From: Pedosphaera sp.
Lineage (GTDB): Bacteria; Verrucomicrobiota; Verrucomicrobiia; Limisphaerales; AAA164-E04
Assembly (NCBI GenBank): GCA_002690655.1
Contig: NZFL01000026.1
Location: forward strand, 49,611-113,610
DNA: 64,000 nucleotides
Direction of reading: 5' to 3'
The translations under genes and the position numbers were made by a program. The notes under the pieces were generated by a model. The model ran no database searches. It saw nothing but the letters and a program-made list of their open reading frames with translations, and was not told where the DNA came from. Below, piece after piece: positions 62,866 to 64,000 of this stretch. Positions within the stretch are counted from its first letter, which is position 1; the number at the start of each line of letters is the position of its first letter.

Positions 62866-64000
62866 TCAGTTGGAAGATGGCCCCATGAGTTGGGCCATGG
62901 ATTCTGCAAATCCTCTACCAATTTGGGCCATGATTTTTGCGGAACCCAGATAATGGTATTCCTGATTGGAAACTCCTTTTTGCAGAGTTTCCAGTTCACG
63001 TTTTGTAAACATCTCTGCACGTAACTTTTCCCGCATGGACTGTTGTTCTTTTTTTTGCAGATTGCCATTGGAGACGAGTTGTTTCATTTTCTGGTTCAAT
63101 TCAGCATCTCTGGCTCTTAAAGCCGTCAGTTCCATATCCCAGTAATTTTCTGTCAACACACTTGAAACGTTGCCATCAAACTCTGGCCACGTGGCTGGAG
63201 CTGCCATGGCGGATCGAAAATATTGATGAATCCCTGCATAACGTTTTTGTCTAGCTCCATAGTGTTCAACAGCCCCCCCCACTCCAATCACACCTATGAC
63301 AAAAGGTAAATCAGGCGTAGAAAGATCCCTTCGAACATCCCTGATGAAATGTCCCAGCGCATCGCTGTAATGATCATATCCACCGGGTTGATCTCTTCTG
63401 GGGTAAACACCGCGGTCAACCATATCATTCCAGCCCTGAAACCAAACCATTCCAGCCAGTTCATAGCCGTGTTGTTCATTGTAGTCAGGATAAACACTTT
63501 TGATATTTTGCAGCACACGCTCGACATGCCCGATCATCAAACGATAATGGAGACCGGTCATGCGTGCCCTCTCAGCCTTGATCTGCTTGAGATCCTTTCC
63601 CTGTTTTGCAAAACCCTCTATCTGTTGTTCGGTAAACAAATAGGGCCCGGCGGATGGGGATCTGAAATCGGTATGCAAACTCTTGCCACCCCACGCAGTC
63701 TTGATAATCAGGATGGGCTGCTTCAGATGTTTTTGCATGTAGATTCCAAAGGTGTATTCGGGGCCTATCTTGTCTTCACTCGCACCAAATCCAACACTCA
63801 ATTGACCTTGTTTGACTCCGCTGGTTGAAAGGTAGGATATCCAAACCTTGTCACATATCCTGGGTTGTTTTTCTTCATCCTGCATTACGCTCAAGAATGG
63901 CAATGTCTCTGGATCCATTCCAATATGCTCAAAAGTTCGAATATGAGCATGCCCCTGCATATTGGACTGGCCCACCAGGAGAAAAACTTTCAACGGGGTT
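62866..64000 (-). CDS. Sialate O-acetylesterase-type SGNH protein (5' end outside window)
   Basis: At least 378 residues; the frame is open through the window edge (codons before the apparent TTG start at 63993 read T-P), and the usual N-terminal signal peptide is missing, so the gene begins beyond the window. The SASA/DUF303-type SGNH pattern is clear: KVFLLVGQSNMQGH with the nucleophile Ser in GQSNM, ILIIKTAWGGKSL, GMVWFQGWNDM, and a C-terminal EYHYLGSAKIMAQIG with the catalytic-type His. This family deacetylates sialic acid and other acetylated sugars; in environmental verrucomicrobia it often acts on hemicellulose or other glycans. A Lys/Glu/Gln-rich insertion lies between about residues 290 and 340. 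Confidence 0.87.
   Translation of the reverse strand, partial: TPLKVFLLVGQSNMQGHAHIRTFEHIGMDPETLPFLSVMQDEEKQPRICDKVWISYLSTSGVKQGQLSVGFGASEDKIGPEYTFGIYMQKHLKQPILIIKTAWGGKSLHTDFRSPSAGPYLFTEQQIEGFAKQGKDLKQIKAERARMTGLHYRLMIGHVERVLQNIKSVYPDYNEQHGYELAGMVWFQGWNDMVDRGVYPRRDQPGGYDHYSDALGHFIRDVRRDLSTPDLPFVIGVIGVGGAVEHYGARQKRYAGIHQYFRSAMAAPATWPEFDGNVSSVLTENYWDMELTALRARDAELNQKMKQLVSNGNLQKKEQQSMREKLRAEMFTKRELETLQKGVSNQEYHYLGSAKIMAQIGRGFAESMAQLMGPSSN

Noticed and set aside
1..64000. CRISPR array, prophage or insertion sequence
   Set aside because: No regularly spaced repeats, phage structural genes, integrase or transposase patterns were seen on either strand.

Overview
The window reads as a chromosomal segment of a member of the Planctomycetes-Verrucomicrobia-Chlamydiae group, most likely a free-living verrucomicrobium. 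The pointers are a DUF1549/DUF1553 plus DUF1501 pair, a second DUF1501 gene, a secreted sulfatase, DUF1080 and SGNH esterase genes, a membrane Ser/Thr kinase with DWG in place of DFG encoded beside its own ECF-type sigma factor, and secreted proteins ending in a short beta module with a 'Y-I-x-x-S-x-DL-x-x-W' pattern. No 16S rRNA gene is present, so the placement is inference. Genes are dense, mixed between strands and often lack a clear Shine-Dalgarno sequence. No CRISPR array, prophage, integrase or intact insertion sequence was seen.

0-5.4 kb: the end of a TPR/SGNH protein, a cofactor operon nadC-birA-coaX closed by a strong hairpin terminator, a sulfatase on the minus strand, and directly upstream of it the RNase P RNA gene rnpB. 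5.4-10.7 kb: a lone ABC ATPase, a secreted alpha/beta hydrolase divergent from a DUF1501 protein, and a methyltransferase. 10.9-19.9 kb: core metabolism and regulation. This covers purD, a catalytically degenerate S41-protease-like protein, one open frame joining a low-molecular-weight phosphatase, RpiB and GlyA, then rho, ubiX and an NtrC-type regulator. 19.9-31.8 kb: a Ski2-like helicase, a large duplicated Calx-beta surface protein, a degenerate metallopeptidase-like protein, an FmdB-type zinc ribbon, a stand-alone GcvH-like protein, and the DUF1549/DUF1501 pair.

31.8-38 kb is the loosest part: a basic coiled-coil protein, tRNA-Ile(CAU), about 670 bp without a gene, a PQQ-type propeller, an aldo/keto reductase, the broken end of an SMC/Rad50-like ATPase gene, and a DUF2238 membrane protein. 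38.2-42.2 kb: a BASS-family transporter, an ECF sigma factor and a transmembrane kinase with a Cache-like sensor, joined by 4-bp overlaps. 43.9-49.4 kb: a co-directional run holding a DUF5989 - carbamoyltransferase - SxtJ cassette followed by DUF1499, a small HEAT-like membrane protein and a propeller/toroid secreted protein. 49.4-56.5 kb: DUF1080, PolX, an EamA transporter, a TPR protein, a GAF-GAF histidine kinase, an RbsD/FucU protein and a scramblase-like protein.

56.7-64 kb, all on the minus strand, is secreted or periplasmic: a YHYH-domain protein and a single-chain MbnP-MauG/MbnH fusion (two c-type haem motifs) in apparent tandem, then a sialidase-like protein, a YncE-like propeller and a sialate-O-acetylesterase-type SGNH protein cut by the window edge. 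The most interesting items are the MbnP-MbnH fusion beside the YHYH protein, the phosphatase-RpiB-GlyA fusion, the transporter-sigma-kinase operon and the carbamoyltransferase cassette.
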